A DNA stretch of 64,000 nucleotides from Hormiphora californensis. Its lineage: Eukaryota > Ctenophora > Tentaculata > Cydippida > Pleurobrachiidae. The DNA is taken from contig CM035351.1 in assembly GCA_020137815.1 (NCBI GenBank), forward strand, positions 406,438 through 470,437. Reading direction: 5' to 3'. Both the position numbers and the translations under genes were made by a program. The notes beneath the pieces were generated by a model. It did not search any database. It was not told the origin of the DNA and was given only the letters and a program-made list of their open reading frames with translations. Positions 32,520-44,329 of the stretch are shown here, piece by piece (positions within the stretch are counted from its first letter, which is position 1; the number at the start of each line of letters is the position of its first letter).

Positions 32520-32833
32520 TTGACTTCAGCTAGGGCCACAACTGAGGACCCAACTCTGTAATTTATTAATTTTAATCCCTTATTTATCACAGTAAATTAT
32601 CACACAGTAAATTATCCCAGTATCTTATATCCCAGTTACGTAACTTATCACAATTTATCAAATTAACTTATTATTTTTCAGTAATGGACAATCGAATTTT
32701 AACCATAGTTTATTTTAATTCTCTTCGGAAATGACGAAATGAAACAAATTGATTTTTACGACAGTTTATAAATGTTTTTAAATTTTCTAAATTAATAGAA
32801 ATACGGTTGTTTTACTCATCCCATCTTCCCCTT
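32520..32833. other. AT-rich 3' flank of oxygenase copy 1
   Basis: AT-rich, with repeated TTATCACA-type words (CAGTAAATTATC) like those after copy 2. No gene is seen. Confidence 0.5.
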
Positions 32834-34176
32834 GTAAGCCTGTCAAAACGTGTTTCAACCTTGAAGTCACGAGAGGCAAGCCAATTCCGGTTGTACATCC
32901 TAGGTATAGGTCTCCTGAACATAAAAAACCAAAATGTCAGTCTCAATTATTTGGGGGAAGGTGTGTAATTAGCCCCTAATTGATTGGTAATTGAGCACAA
33001 GGGGAAAAAAGCTGTATCTACCCTTAGGAAAGGAGTAGAGACAAAATTAAGGGCACCAAAGTGTTCAGCGTCCTCGCATTAGTGGGGGTAGGTGCCGGAA
33101 TGAAGTCTCTATCTCATCTGGTTAATTAGATAATTGGATAATTAGGTATGCGCATAGCCGTTTGCTGGCCATATGGCTATAGCCATGTTAAGAAAGGAGT
33201 AGAGACAAAACAGAGGGCACTAAAATGATCAGCGTCCTCGAATTAGTGGGGGTAGGTGCTGAAATTAAATCTCTATCTCATCCGGTTAATTAGATAATTG
33301 GATAATTAGTTTTGCGAATAACCGTTTTTAGGCTATATGGCTATAGCCACTTAGGAATGGTTTAGAGACTTTTCATTGGTGCCATTTTGTAGGCAATGGC
33401 CAAGTTATGGGGGGTCGACGTTGGACTTTTAAGCTCTATCTTCAACCGTTTAGCCGTTATTTGGCTTTAAAGGTGCTCAAAATGAGCAAAAAACGGTAAA
33501 AAGCCCGATTTTTGCTCATTTTCAGCACCTTAAAAGCCAAATAACGGCTAAACGGTTGAAGATAGAGCTTAAAAGTCCGACGTCGACCCCCATAACTTGG
33601 CCATTGCCTACAAAATGGCACCAATGAAAAGTCTCTGAACCATTCCTAAGTGGCTATAGCCATATAGCCTAAAAACGGTTATTCGCAAAACTAATTATCC
33701 AATTATCTAATTAACCGGATGAGATAGAGATTTAATTTCAGCACCTACCCCCACTAATTCGAGGACGCTGATCATTTTAGTGCCCTCGGTTTTGTCTCTA
33801 CTCCTTTCCTAACATGGCTATAGCCATATGGCCAGCAAACGGCTATGTTCATACCTAATTATCCAATTATCTAATTAACCAGATGAGATAGAGACTTCAT
33901 TCCGGCACCTACCCCCACTAATGCGAGGACGCTGAACACTTTGGTGCCCTTAATTTTGTCTCTACTCCTTTCCTAAGGGTAGATACAGCTTTTTTCCCCT
34001 TGTGCTCAATTACCAATCAATTAGGGGCTAATTACACACCTTCCCCCAAATAATTGAGACTGACATTTTGGTTTTTTATGTTCAGGAGACCTATACCTAG
34101 GATGTACAACCGGAATTGGCTTGCCTCTCGTGACTTCAAGGTTTGGCCAAAAATCGACACGTTTTGACAGGCTTAC
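32834..34176. mobile_element. Foldback element C, 1.34 kb palindrome
   Basis: Arms of about 660 bp with a 16-nt spacer near 33500, beginning GTAAGCCTGTCAAAACGTGT and ending in its reverse complement. TT lies on both outer sides. The arms carry two tandem related blocks, each with AGGAGTAGAGACAAAA and GTGGGGGTAGGT, which are shared with foldback element A. No coding sequence. It fills the gap between oxygenase copies 1 and 2. Confidence 0.85.
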
Positions 34177-34253
34177 TTGGCACAGTCACAACTAAAACCC
34201 GAATCCCTCCCTTTACTTTCTACCCCTCCCATTTGACCCTGCTTTAGCTCAAC

Positions 34254-36221
34254 ATGTCGACTGGTGAAGAAGCAGAGGAGTATGCGGCAGAAAAGGGTAA
34301 AGAGTTGGCGACCATCTTGGCTGGGGTGTCATGTGAATTCGCCACCACGGCAACTTTGACGGTTACAGATGCTCCGACGCTCTGGTTCCAAGACGAAGTT
34401 ACTCCAGATTTCACCTCAGTGGTGTTGGAACCAAACAGTGTTATCGTTGATGACTACATTCGCGAGGCATTGGAGAAACAGACAAAAGAAAAGGAGAAAT
34501 GTGAACTGGAACGTAGACTATGGTCGTACAAAGAGAAACCAGAAGCGTTGATACGCCGTGATGGAATACTTCTAGAGCAGCTAGATCGGTTCGAAAGACT
34601 ACGGGAAGCTATGCCACAGGCATCATTCGGTCACGGATCAGAGGTATACTTTATCTGGCATTATATTAGTCTTTTCTGATCGTACTTTGGGCACATCGTA
34701 TGCAACGTAGTCGTGCCACCCCCGTACGATGTCTCTGATATCGTTGGCAGCTTGGCTGCCAAAATTGTAATTGTCCCACTACTCTTTTCACTTCTCTGTC
34801 TCTAAAATGTTTCATTTCAGACGAAGTGTGACACTGGTGTTCGTGATGCACTTCAACTACCAGCTGATGAATTTGAAGTCACTGTGAACATAAGTGGGAG
34901 TTCATCCTCACTTGATTTGGGTGACGCATTGGCAGCTTCTGGAGTCTTAGGAGAAGTTCAGAAAAATCTGGGAATTGACTCTGATAGATTTGATTTGGTC
35001 GCTGAGCAGTACAGTTTAAACATGTACGGGAAAGGAGGCCACTTTAAGAAGCATAAAGATACCCCTAGAGGGAGTGACATGGTCGGTACTCTGCTTGTTC
35101 AACTACCTGGAGCGTATTACGAGGGTGGGGCCTTGGAAATCTCCGTTGGCAATGGGTTAAAGAAAAATGTGGTCTTGGAAGGGCCCAAAAATGTCCCAGA
35201 CCAGCCTTACTGGTGGCAATGTTTTGCGAACTGGCAGTTACCTGATCCCAATGAGCTTCGTATTGCTGCCTTCTTCTGTGATATTGATCATGAGGTTTTG
35301 AAGGTGGAGGAAGGATTACGCCTTACTGTTGCATTTATTATGCGAATCAAAGAAAAAACAGCCCTAGATATAGAGCTTCCATCGTCGGATCTCAACAGTA
35401 CTGTCCTACCAAAAAGTCTCAGCTCGTCCGAGAAGGAATCAACATTAGCTGGGAAGTTTGTGGAACTTTGCAATGACGAGTCTTTTCTACCTGTGAACCC
35501 ATTAAAGATCGATGTAACTAATCAATGGCAGCGAGAAAGAGGCGAAACACGAATTGAAGAACGCCCGATATTTCTGGCGTTCCCGTGCTTCCATCTGTAC
35601 ACAAATTCACAAGTCTTCACGAAGAAGACGGAATCTGCTAAGTTGCCTTTGACATTGGCCCAGGTTGCTATGCTGAAGGGGAAAGATGCGGTCGTTGGCA
35701 AGGCAGTGTTGTTGGCTGCTGCTGAAAAGACTGGTGGAGCAGTAAAAATCTACCTTCAACCGATCTTGGGCCATGACTATACTGATGACGCTGGTGGTTC
35801 TTATCTAATGCCAAAGTTCCCTACTCCAAAGTTTAAAGTCCCCCGTCGGATGTCAGATGATACTATCGTGTCGAAGTTTAAGACGACTGGATGTTTCGAG
35901 GACATTTGGCCCATTTGGGTGTTTAATATGGAATTGGGCCACGAAGCAGACAACATTGGTGGATGTGAGTGGAATGATGAGGGATATTTTGGCAACGAAG
36001 CTTCCGATATCCATTTTTATGTCAGAAGCTTTCTGCGAGTTGAGTTTGCACCATCTGTGGACCGAAAGAAAATGATTCAAAAGGCACGAAGTCGACCTAA
36101 TAAGGAAAACCGAGCCCCTGCTCCCAAGAGGAAAGCTAACATTGCTGCTGCTACAAAGCCGAAAAAAGCCAAAATGGATAACCCGGGACACTATACTATG
36201 AGTCGTGGTTCAAGCCCATAA
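34254..36221 (+). CDS. 2OG-Fe(II) oxygenase family copy 2 (intact, 596 aa)
   Basis: Exons 34254-34643 and 34821-36221, phase 0. Family knowledge: 2-oxoglutarate/Fe(II) dioxygenases hydroxylate protein, nucleic acid or small-molecule substrates; the substrate of this subgroup is unknown. Seen: HxD (His208, Asp210 in GGHFKKHKDTPRG), the strand GTLLVQLPGAYYEGGAL typical of prolyl-4-hydroxylase-like folds, the distal His287 (CDIDHE), and Arg297 (GLRLTVAF) for the 2OG carboxylate. Residues 1-130 form a family-specific N-terminal part (EKGKELATILAGVSCEF) joined at SFGHGSE/TKCDTGVRDALQL. The C-terminus is Lys-rich, a possible nuclear signal, and ends SRGSSP. The start is the first ATG, 6 nt after TGCTTTAG, and aligns with all sisters. 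Confidence 0.85.
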
Positions 36222-37233
36222 CTCGTTCAACTGTTGCGAATACACCCTGATATGCCGCTACTTTCAAGCTGAAAAAAGTTCAGAAAACCGGGATATTTTC
36301 AGCAATCGTTTTGTTTTGATGAAAATAGTCAGCAATTTATTTAATAGTTTATAATTCAGAGAAAACACTTTTTAACTAACTAAGTTATTAATCTATTAAC
36401 AACGTAGGTACAATATTTCAATTTAAATTACTGAATTTTAAATACTTTTGTAAAATCGTTAGAATTGACCATGTTGTGACATCAACGATGTAGTAATTAA
36501 ATGTCATAATTTCTGGAAATACGAAGCGAACTATTTAGATTGGACATTTTCCGTTTGGGTCATCACCCGAAGTTAATTTATTCCGTATAATATCAAACAG
36601 CTTATCACATTAACTTATCACCACAACTTATAATCACATTAACTTATCACATTAACTTATCACATTAACTTATCACATTAACTTATCACATTATCTTATC
36701 ACATTAACTTATCACATTAACTTATCACATTAACTTATCACCTTAACTTATCACATTAACTTATCACATTAACTTATCACCTTAACTTATCACATTAACT
36801 TATCACATTAACTTATCACATAATCAAATTAATTTCTGTGTAACTTACTGGTTAGTCGAAGGGATATCTGTAATTTTGACAACTGAACAGGCGAAATGAA
36901 TAATATAGTTTTATAAAATGTTTTAATTACGTTTTTAAATTTGTAAGCTTATAAAGTTGTTTTACTCATCCCATCTTCCTACTCTTCAATCTACCCCTGA
37001 CCCCCAATAATAACACCGGCCCACATCGTTGTTGGCATCCCTGCCATCCCATATCCCAATCCCATACCAAATGAATTCCCCTGATGTGACTTTTCTCTAC
37101 CGACTTTGATTGACAGGGCATCGCCAAATTGCTTCATAATATTGGCACAATTTGGCGATGAAATGACGCTACCCTGATTTCCCAATGTTTCCAACTATCC
37201 TCTAACTCCCTTTTCATGCAACTTTAGTCCAAG
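36222..37233. other. Intergenic DNA with a 13-bp satellite
   Basis: AT-rich. From about 36598 to 36822, about 17 copies of a 13-bp unit (CTTATCACATTAA) stand in tandem. No gene is seen apart from the likely 3' UTR of copy 2 and the promoter of copy 3. Confidence 0.85.
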
Positions 37234-39356
37234 ATGCCTGGTGATGCAGTAACGGACGCCAAGGATTATGTCTATGCGATGGAAAGAGGCAAAGAGTTGG
37301 CGAACATCTTGGCGGGTGTGGGATGTGAGTTTGCGATCACGGCATCTTTGAAGCTTGCTGAGGCACCCAGGATCATGTTTAAAAAAGGCAAGTCTACAGT
37401 GATAATGGCTCCTGACAACGATAAGATAAAGCTAAAAGTTGAAGACGCAAAGAAAGCAGCAGAAGAAAAGAAGAATGCTGCTAAAGAAGAAGTTGAAGAG
37501 AAATCGTATGATGATTTTGTCGATGAAAATAAACCGGGCTGGATGTTTCACCGTGAAGCGGCCCTTGCGGAACAGATGGGCCGATTAGCATCACTTAGAG
37601 AAGCTATGCCACAGGCAACTTTTGGCCATGGAAAAAAGGTGAGTTGACATCAAATGTTTGTAAGAATATCTAGTAGGCCTGTTAGCAAATAGCAAGGATA
37701 GTTGCACTATGTATTCATAGTGCTGCTTTAAAGGACCAGAAGAGACATGTGAACAATTAGCTGCAGCAACGTGCACGAAATCAGTTTAATTTTAAATTAA
37801 ATTTTCGCACTGGATGGTTGTCCTAAAAAATTGACAATTTCTTGTCCCTCGACTGATTACCTAGTTAATCAAACATGTCATCTTCGAATTCTAACCCTGC
37901 TGTGCCTTTTTGCAAAGCAAAAAGGCATCCGGGTGAATTCGGCATTCGCCTGCGAAAGTATCATTTATCTAAACAAAGCTTTTCATTTCAGACAAAGTGT
38001 GACACTGGTGTGCGTGATGCATTGCAACTGCCAGCTGATACATTTGAAGTAATGGTGAAACTTGGTGGGAATTCATCGTCTGTTAATTTAGGAGACGCTT
38101 TGGCAGATTCAGGAGTCCTAGGAGATGTTCAGAAAAATCTGGGAATTGACTCTGAGAGATTTGATTTGGTCGCCGAACAGTACAGTCTAAACATGTACGG
38201 GAAAGGAGGCCACTTCAAAAAGCACAAAGATACCCCTAGAGGGAGTGACATGGTCGGTACTCTGCTTGTTCAACTACCTGGAGCCTATTACGAGGGTGGG
38301 GCTTTGGAGATCTCCGTTGGAGATGGATTCAAGACAAAACGTGTCTTAGAAGGGCATAAAACAATCCCAAGGTATCCACACCAATGGGATGATTTTCAAT
38401 GGCAGTTACCTGATCCTACCAAGCTTCGTGTCGCCGCATTCTTCTGTGATATTGACCATGAGGTTATGAGGGTAGAAGAAGGATTACGCCTGACAGTCGC
38501 ATTTATCCTCCTAATCAGAGAAAAACAAGTTCCGGAGGTTCCATCTTCGGATCTCAACAGTACCGTTCTACCAAAAAGTCTGAGCTCGTCCGAAAAGGAA
38601 GCTGTACTGGCTGCGAAGTTTATAGAGCTTTGCAATGACGAGTCATTTCTGCCGAAGAAGCCAATGATAGTTGATATTGCTGATGAATGGAGTCAAAAAA
38701 GAGGCGAAGAACGACTTGCCAAACGTCCAGCCTTTCTGGCATTTCCGTGCTTCCATCTGTACACAAATTCACAAGTCTTCAAGAAAAAGGCTGATTCTGC
38801 CAAGCTGCCTTTGACATCAACTCAAGTGGCTGTGCTCAAGGGTAAAGACTCAATCCTTGGTAAAGCAGTGCTGTCTGCCTCTGAAAAGACTGGTGGTGCC
38901 GTCAAGATTTATCTACAACCGCTGGTGGATCACGAATTTACTAAACCAGATTATGAAGGCCGTGGTCCGTACATGTTGCCAAAGTTTCCGCCTCCTAAGC
39001 TCAAAATCCCTAGCCAGATGTCCGATGAATCAATCGAGAAGAAATTCAAAACGACTGGAAATTTGAGAGATGACATTTGGCCAATTTGGGTATTTGATGA
39101 GGAATTGGGACACACGCCTGATATAATAGGAGAGACCGAGTGGAATCATGAGGGATATTTTGGTAACGAAGCGTCCGACATTGAATTCTACGTTAAAGGC
39201 CTTCTTCGTGTTGAGTTTGCACCATACGCAGAACGGAAGAAGATGATTAAAACGGCAATAGGTCAACTGAACAAGGAAAACCGGGCTGAAGGCTCTAAGA
39301 GGAAGGGAAATAGCTCTACCAATTCCAAGGCAAAAAGAGGAAAGAAAACGTCATAA
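37234..39356 (+). CDS. 2OG-Fe(II) oxygenase family copy 3 (intact, 589 aa)
   Basis: Exons 37234-37638 and 37992-39356, phase 0. Same architecture as copy 2: N-terminal KGKELANILAGV-type region, splice junction at FGHGKK/TKCDTGVRDALQL, HKD, DIDHE and GLRLTVAF. The N-terminal part has a Lys/Glu-rich insert (about residues 65-95). The tail ends in a basic KRGKKTS and lacks the SRGxSP ending of copies 2, 4 and 5. The intron carries an inverted copy of the double-hairpin element at 5064. The reading frame is open across the intron's end, so an unspliced message could read through from an ATG at 37875, but the shared acceptor TTTCAG argues for splicing. Confidence 0.85.
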
Positions 39357-39889
39357 TGAACGGGACTTTTGGTTTTAGTATACATACTATGAAAGTTTAA
39401 TCGAAATAAAATACTTTTTAATTTAATTTTACATCCATTAAAGTAATTTATTTTTCTGTTTTAGAATTTTAAGGATTGACAATGTAGTTATTTGGAAAGC
39501 TTTCATTCATGCATGATTTAGAGTTGAAAGAAAGTCTAAATAGTTGACACATGGAAGATGATCACTGCTTTTTAAAGTTGAATGTTTCTTCACTTTCATT
39601 GAGTGCCATTTTGTTTAATTAATTATTTGATGTAACTATTTATACTAGAATTATTTTATTAGTTTAGGATCGTATCACTCAAGTTCATGAATGAATGTTG
39701 TGCAAAAAGTGAAATGAATAAATATGTTTATAAATGTTTTACAATTTTCAATTAAATAAAAAGTTGTTTCATTATCCCTGGCCCTCTTTTTCTATATTTC
39801 CTGACCTCTCTGTTACCTTGCAATCTTAACATTGTACTCCTTTACATAGTCCTAAAATCTCCTAAAATATTTTCTCTCAGTGACAGATA
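39357..39889. other. Intergenic DNA between oxygenase copies 3 and 4
   Basis: AT-rich, with AATAAAAT motifs shortly after the copy 3 stop (39404-39412) that could serve as a polyadenylation signal. No gene is seen. Confidence 0.5.
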
Positions 39890-41859
39890 ATGTCGGATTC
39901 TGAGAGTTCATCATCTGAGTATGATGATACAGTAAATAACGCTGAGAAGAGAGGATCAGGAAACGATTTGGAGAAAATAGTAGAGTATGCTGAGGGGAGA
40001 GGGAAGGAATTGGAGAAAATCCTAAATGAGATATCGTGTGAGTTTGCAACTACGGCATGCTTGAAGCTCAGTGAGGCCGCCTAAACTCACGATAAAGCCC
40101 CCTGCTGGTTCCGCAAAAAGTGACGAAGATCTTGTTCCATTGGGTACTACACTGGTGGTGGGTCCAAACGATGCTGAAATTGCTAAGGGAATACGGAAAT
40201 ATAGAGATGAGAACCCGCTTAAATTAAAAAAGAATGGACAACCGTGTAAGATTCAACCGAACAAGAAACCAGACTGGGCGATTCGCCGTGATGCGGCACT
40301 TGCAGAACAGATGGGCCGATTTGCACCACTTAGAGGGGTCATGCCACAGGCAACTTTTGGTCATGGAAAGAAGGTGAGTGCTCTAATAGATTGGGCCAAG
40401 TTATTTAGCATTGTGGTCCTCTTCTTCTGTCAATCTGACTTTCAGAACTGTTATGATACTGTTGAATTTTGCCATTATTTTTCTGGTGCTTCTGCTCTTA
40501 ACCCATTCTTTTCATTTCAGACAAAGTGTGACACTGGTGTGCGTGATGCATTGCAACTGCCAGCTGATACATTTGAAGTAATGGTGAAACTTGGTGGGAA
40601 CGCAACACCGATGGCTCTGGGTGACGCATTAGCAGCCTCAGGAGTTCTAGGGGAGGTTCAGAAAAATCTGGGAATTGACTCTGATAGATTTGATTTGGTT
40701 GCTGAAGCAGTACAGTCTCAACATGTATGGGAAGGGAGGCCACTTCAAGAAGCACAAAGACACCCCTAGAGGGAGTGACATGGTCGGTACTCTACTTGTT
40801 CAACTACCTGGAGCCTATTACGAGGGTGGGGCCTTGGAGATATCTGCCGGAGTACTGAAGAAAAAACTGGTCTTTGAAGGGTACAAAACTGTTCCAGAAT
40901 ATTCGTACGGTTACCATTACATGCCAAGCAGTTTTGACTGGCAGTTACCTGATCCTACCAAGCTCCGTATTGCAGCCTTCTTCTGTGACATCGACCATGA
41001 AGTTTTAAAGGTTGAGGATGGATTACGTCTTACTGTTGCATTTATTATGCGAATCAGAGAAAAACAAGTTCCGGAGCTTCCATCGGCGAGTCTCAACAGC
41101 GTAGTACTTCCAAAACGCCTCAGCTCGTCCGAACAGGAAACCGCTTTAGCTGCAAAGTTTGTGGAATTCTGTAATGATGAGTCATTTCTACCTGAGGAAG
41201 AAGACCTCTCTACCTTTCTTGCGTTTCCGTGTTTTCATCTCTACACAAACCAACAAGTTTTCCCAAGTTACGTAGACTCTGCTGAAAATCCGTTGACCGA
41301 GGCCCAAGTGGCTAAGCTAAAAGGAAAGGACTCAATCATTGGCAAGGCAGTGATGGCTGCTTCTGAAAAGACGGGTGGTTGTGTTGAGATATATCTTCAA
41401 CCAATGGTAGATCACGAGTTTGCTTCAGAATATGGTGGTGCATATCTCACGTCACAATTCCCTGGTTACTGTGGTTCAGAAAGAATGGACGACGATGCCA
41501 TTGAGAAAGAATTTGAACCGATTGGACACTTTGATGAGAAGTTTCAGCCCATCTGGGTTATCGATGAAAAAATGGGCCACAAGCCTGGTGATGCTGGGGA
41601 AACTTATTATAGTCCGGATGGGTATTATGGCAACGAAGCATCTCAACTCGAATTTTATGTCAAAAGCCTTCTTCGGGTCGAGTTTGCACCTTATGCAGAA
41701 AGGAAGAAGATGATTGAAGAATACAAGGAGAACTGTGTCCGTGGCGTTAAGCGGAAAATAAACATATCTGCTACTTCGAAACCAAAGAAACTAACGATAC
41801 GTAAACCAGGCCGTTACGATCCCGACCGCTTTATTGTTAGCCGTGGTTGCAGTCCCTAG
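39890..41859 (+). CDS. 2OG-Fe(II) oxygenase family copy 4 (two apparent frameshifts)
   Basis: Exons 39890-40373 and 40521-41859. An acidic Ser-rich N-terminal extension (SDSESSSSEYDD) precedes the family start. One extra G near 40074 (GAGGCCGCC against GAGCCGCC in copy 5) and one extra A near 40705 (GCTGAAGCAG against GCTGAGCAG in all sisters) break the frame. Everything between and after is open and conserved, including HKD, DIDHE and GLRLTVAF. The C-terminus ends SRGCSP. With the two bases ignored, the product is about 600 aa. Either slight assembly errors or a very recent loss; I favour errors because no other damage is visible. Confidence 0.75.
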
Positions 41860-42327
41860 TTTGGGCGTTGAGAGCAGACGGGCATTCCCTGTGAAGTAGG
41901 CTTGTGAGACCATGGTTTTTAATCAATTATTTATTTTCAAGAGACAATACTTTTTATTTAAGTTATAACACAGCGTTAAATTAAAAAATACTGATTTAAT
42001 ACTTATTTTAATTCAATTTAAATAACCTATGTTTATTATATTTTTTAAATCAATCAACTGTTTATATTAAAATTAAACCCTGCGTTTACTCTGATCTCAA
42101 AACCCCCGGCCCCTCTAGTCTGTATTGACACCAAATAGTATAAGACATTGTGCACTACATGTACAACCCCATGACATCTAAAGATAGTTTAACATTCTCC
42201 AAATATACACCACAAAGTGTGTCCACAATCCCCTTCCTCCAGCTCCCCTTTCTCCCACCCCTTCCAGAAGTTATCTGAGTTCTGACCCACTAATTTATTA
42301 ACAACTCAGTCCATATTATAGCCCAGG
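41860..42327. other. Intergenic DNA between oxygenase copies 4 and 5
   Basis: AT-rich 3' flank, then C-rich sequence. Part of it (TTGTGCACTACATGTACAAC) recurs after copy 5 at about 44656, showing that the flanks were duplicated with the genes. No gene is seen. Confidence 0.6.
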
Positions 42328-44329
42328 ATGTCTAGAGATATAATAAAGTATGCTCAGAGGCGAGGCAAGGAGTTGGAGAAAATTCTGTCTGAACTATCGT
42401 GTGAGTTTGCAACAACTGCATGCTTGAAGCTCAGCGAGCCGCCTAAACTCACAATAAAGCCCCCTGCTGGTTCCGCAAAAAGTGATGTTGTCCCTTTGGG
42501 TACTACGCTGGTGTTGGCAATATAGGACAAGAAATGCAGAAACTGCAAGATGAGAATCAAGACTGGGAGATTCACCGGGAAGCGGCCCTTGCAGAACAGC
42601 TGGAAAGATTTGCACCACTTAGAGAAGCTATGCCACAGGCAACTTTTGGTCATGGAAAGAAGGTGAGTTTTTACTTCTCAACCAAGTTTTTTAGCCCTTT
42701 AACGAAGGGTAATTTCAATTAGTTTCTTTTATGTTTGAAATCTTGTGCTTCTTACCAAAACTTTTCACTTTTCAGACAAAGTGTGACACTGGTGTTCGTG
42801 ATGCATTGCAACTACCAGCTGATACATTTGAAGTAATGGTGAAACTTAGTGAGAATGCAACACCACTGACATTAGGAGACGCTTTAGCAACTTCTGGAGT
42901 CCTGAATAAAGTACAGCAAAATCTGGAAATTGACTTTGATAAGTTTGGCTTGGTCGCAGAGCAGTATAGTCTAAACATGTACGGGAAAGGTGGCCACTTT
43001 AAGAAACACAAAGACACCCCTAGAGGGAGTGACATGGTCGGTACTCTACTTGTCCAACTACCTGGAGCATATTACGAGGGTGGAGCTTTGGAGATATCTG
43101 CAGGAGATGGTTCAAAGAAAAAGGTCTTGGATGGATATAAACTTGGCAAAAAATGGCAGTTACCTGATCCTACCAAGCTTCGTATTGCTGCATTTTTCTG
43201 TGACATTGACGAGGTTATGAAGGTTTTGGAAGGAATACGCCTTACAGTTGCATTTATTCTGCGACTCGAAAATATGGCTCCAGAGCTTCCATCTTCGAGC
43301 CTCAACAGAGTGGTGCTACCATGTCTTACCCCATCTGCACAGGAAACAGCTCTTGCTGCTAAGTTTGTAGAATTCTGTAGTGACAAGTCCTTCCTACCGG
43401 AGACACTCCATCGCCCGACCTTTCTTGCTTTTCCGTGCTTCCATCTTTACACGAACCAACAAGTCTTCCCGAGTCATGAAGACACTGCCGAAGTTCCCCT
43501 TACCAAGGCTCAGGGCCAGCGTTAAAATCTGGGTGTTTTGGGAGTGCTGACAAACGGTTTTTTAGGGCTAGGGCTAAAGTAGGGTTAGGGTTAGGGTTGG
43601 GGTTTGGGTTGGGGTTAGGCCTTGACATTCCCTACCAGATAAACTTTGAATCAGCCAAAACGGTTGAGTGGTTTGGCGGTTAGAGCCATTTTAGTGAATC
43701 AACTTTTTTGGCAGCGCGCACCTGTAAACAGGCCTCCAAACACCCAGATCGTAACGGCGCCCAAGGCTCAGGTGGCAAAGCTCAAAGGAAAAGACGCAAT
43801 CCTTGGCAAAGCCGTGTTGTCAGCCGCTGAAAAGACTGGTGGTTGTGTTGAGATATATCTTCAACCCATGGTGGGCCATGAGTATTCTTCAGTAGATGAC
43901 GGTGGAAATGGTGATTACCTTACGCCACAATTCCCCAAGTACTGTAAAGTTAGAAGAATGGACAATGAAGACATAGCCTCACATTTTGACTCCATTGGAC
44001 ATTTTGATGAGGTATTTGATCCCATCTGGGTGATCGATCAGGAGCTGGGCCACAAGCCAGGCAATGCCGGGTATACTTGGTGGAGTGCTACTGGTTACTA
44101 TGGCAATGAAGCAGATGTCAACTTTTACGTTAAATCCTTTCTCCGGGTCGAGTTTGAACCTTATACGAAACGCAAGAAGATGATGCAAGGAAATAAGGAG
44201 AACTATGTTCCTGGCTCAAAGAGGAAAATAGACATCTCTGCCACCTCCCAACCAAAGAAAATTCAAATCTGTAAACCAGGGCGTTACGATCCGGCCCGCT
44301 ATAGTGTTAGCCGCGGTTGTAGTCCCTAG
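42328..44329 (+). pseudogene. 2OG-Fe(II) oxygenase family copy 5, interrupted by an insertion
   Basis: Exon 1 is 42328-42662 with one base apparently missing near 42515. Exon 2 starts at 42776 and is open through HKD, CDIDE and GIRLTVAF to 43513. There a 258-bp insertion with an in-frame stop interrupts it. The coding sequence resumes at 43772 and ends SRGCSP at 44329. In the catalytic core the distal motif reads CDIDEVM instead of CDIDHEVM, so the third iron ligand His is missing; an otherwise intact protein would probably not bind iron normally. Best read as a pseudogene. Confidence 0.8.
43503..43771. mobile_element. Insertion with telomere-like repeats in oxygenase copy 5
   Basis: The sequence CCAAGGCTCAG stands at both ends (43503-43513 and 43761-43771). 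Between them lie imperfect inverted ends (GCGTTAAAATCTGGGTGTTTT against the complement of the right end, CGTTACGATCTGGGTGTTTGG). The interior carries TTAGGG-type repeats (43590-43620). The left terminus read as CAGGGCC would suit a hAT-like element, but the target duplication could be read as 9-11 bp, so the family is uncertain. Confidence 0.78.

Noticed and set aside
36598-36822. Possible CRISPR-like array (regular 13-bp repeats)
   Set aside because: There are no spacers; it is a plain tandem satellite in an animal genome.
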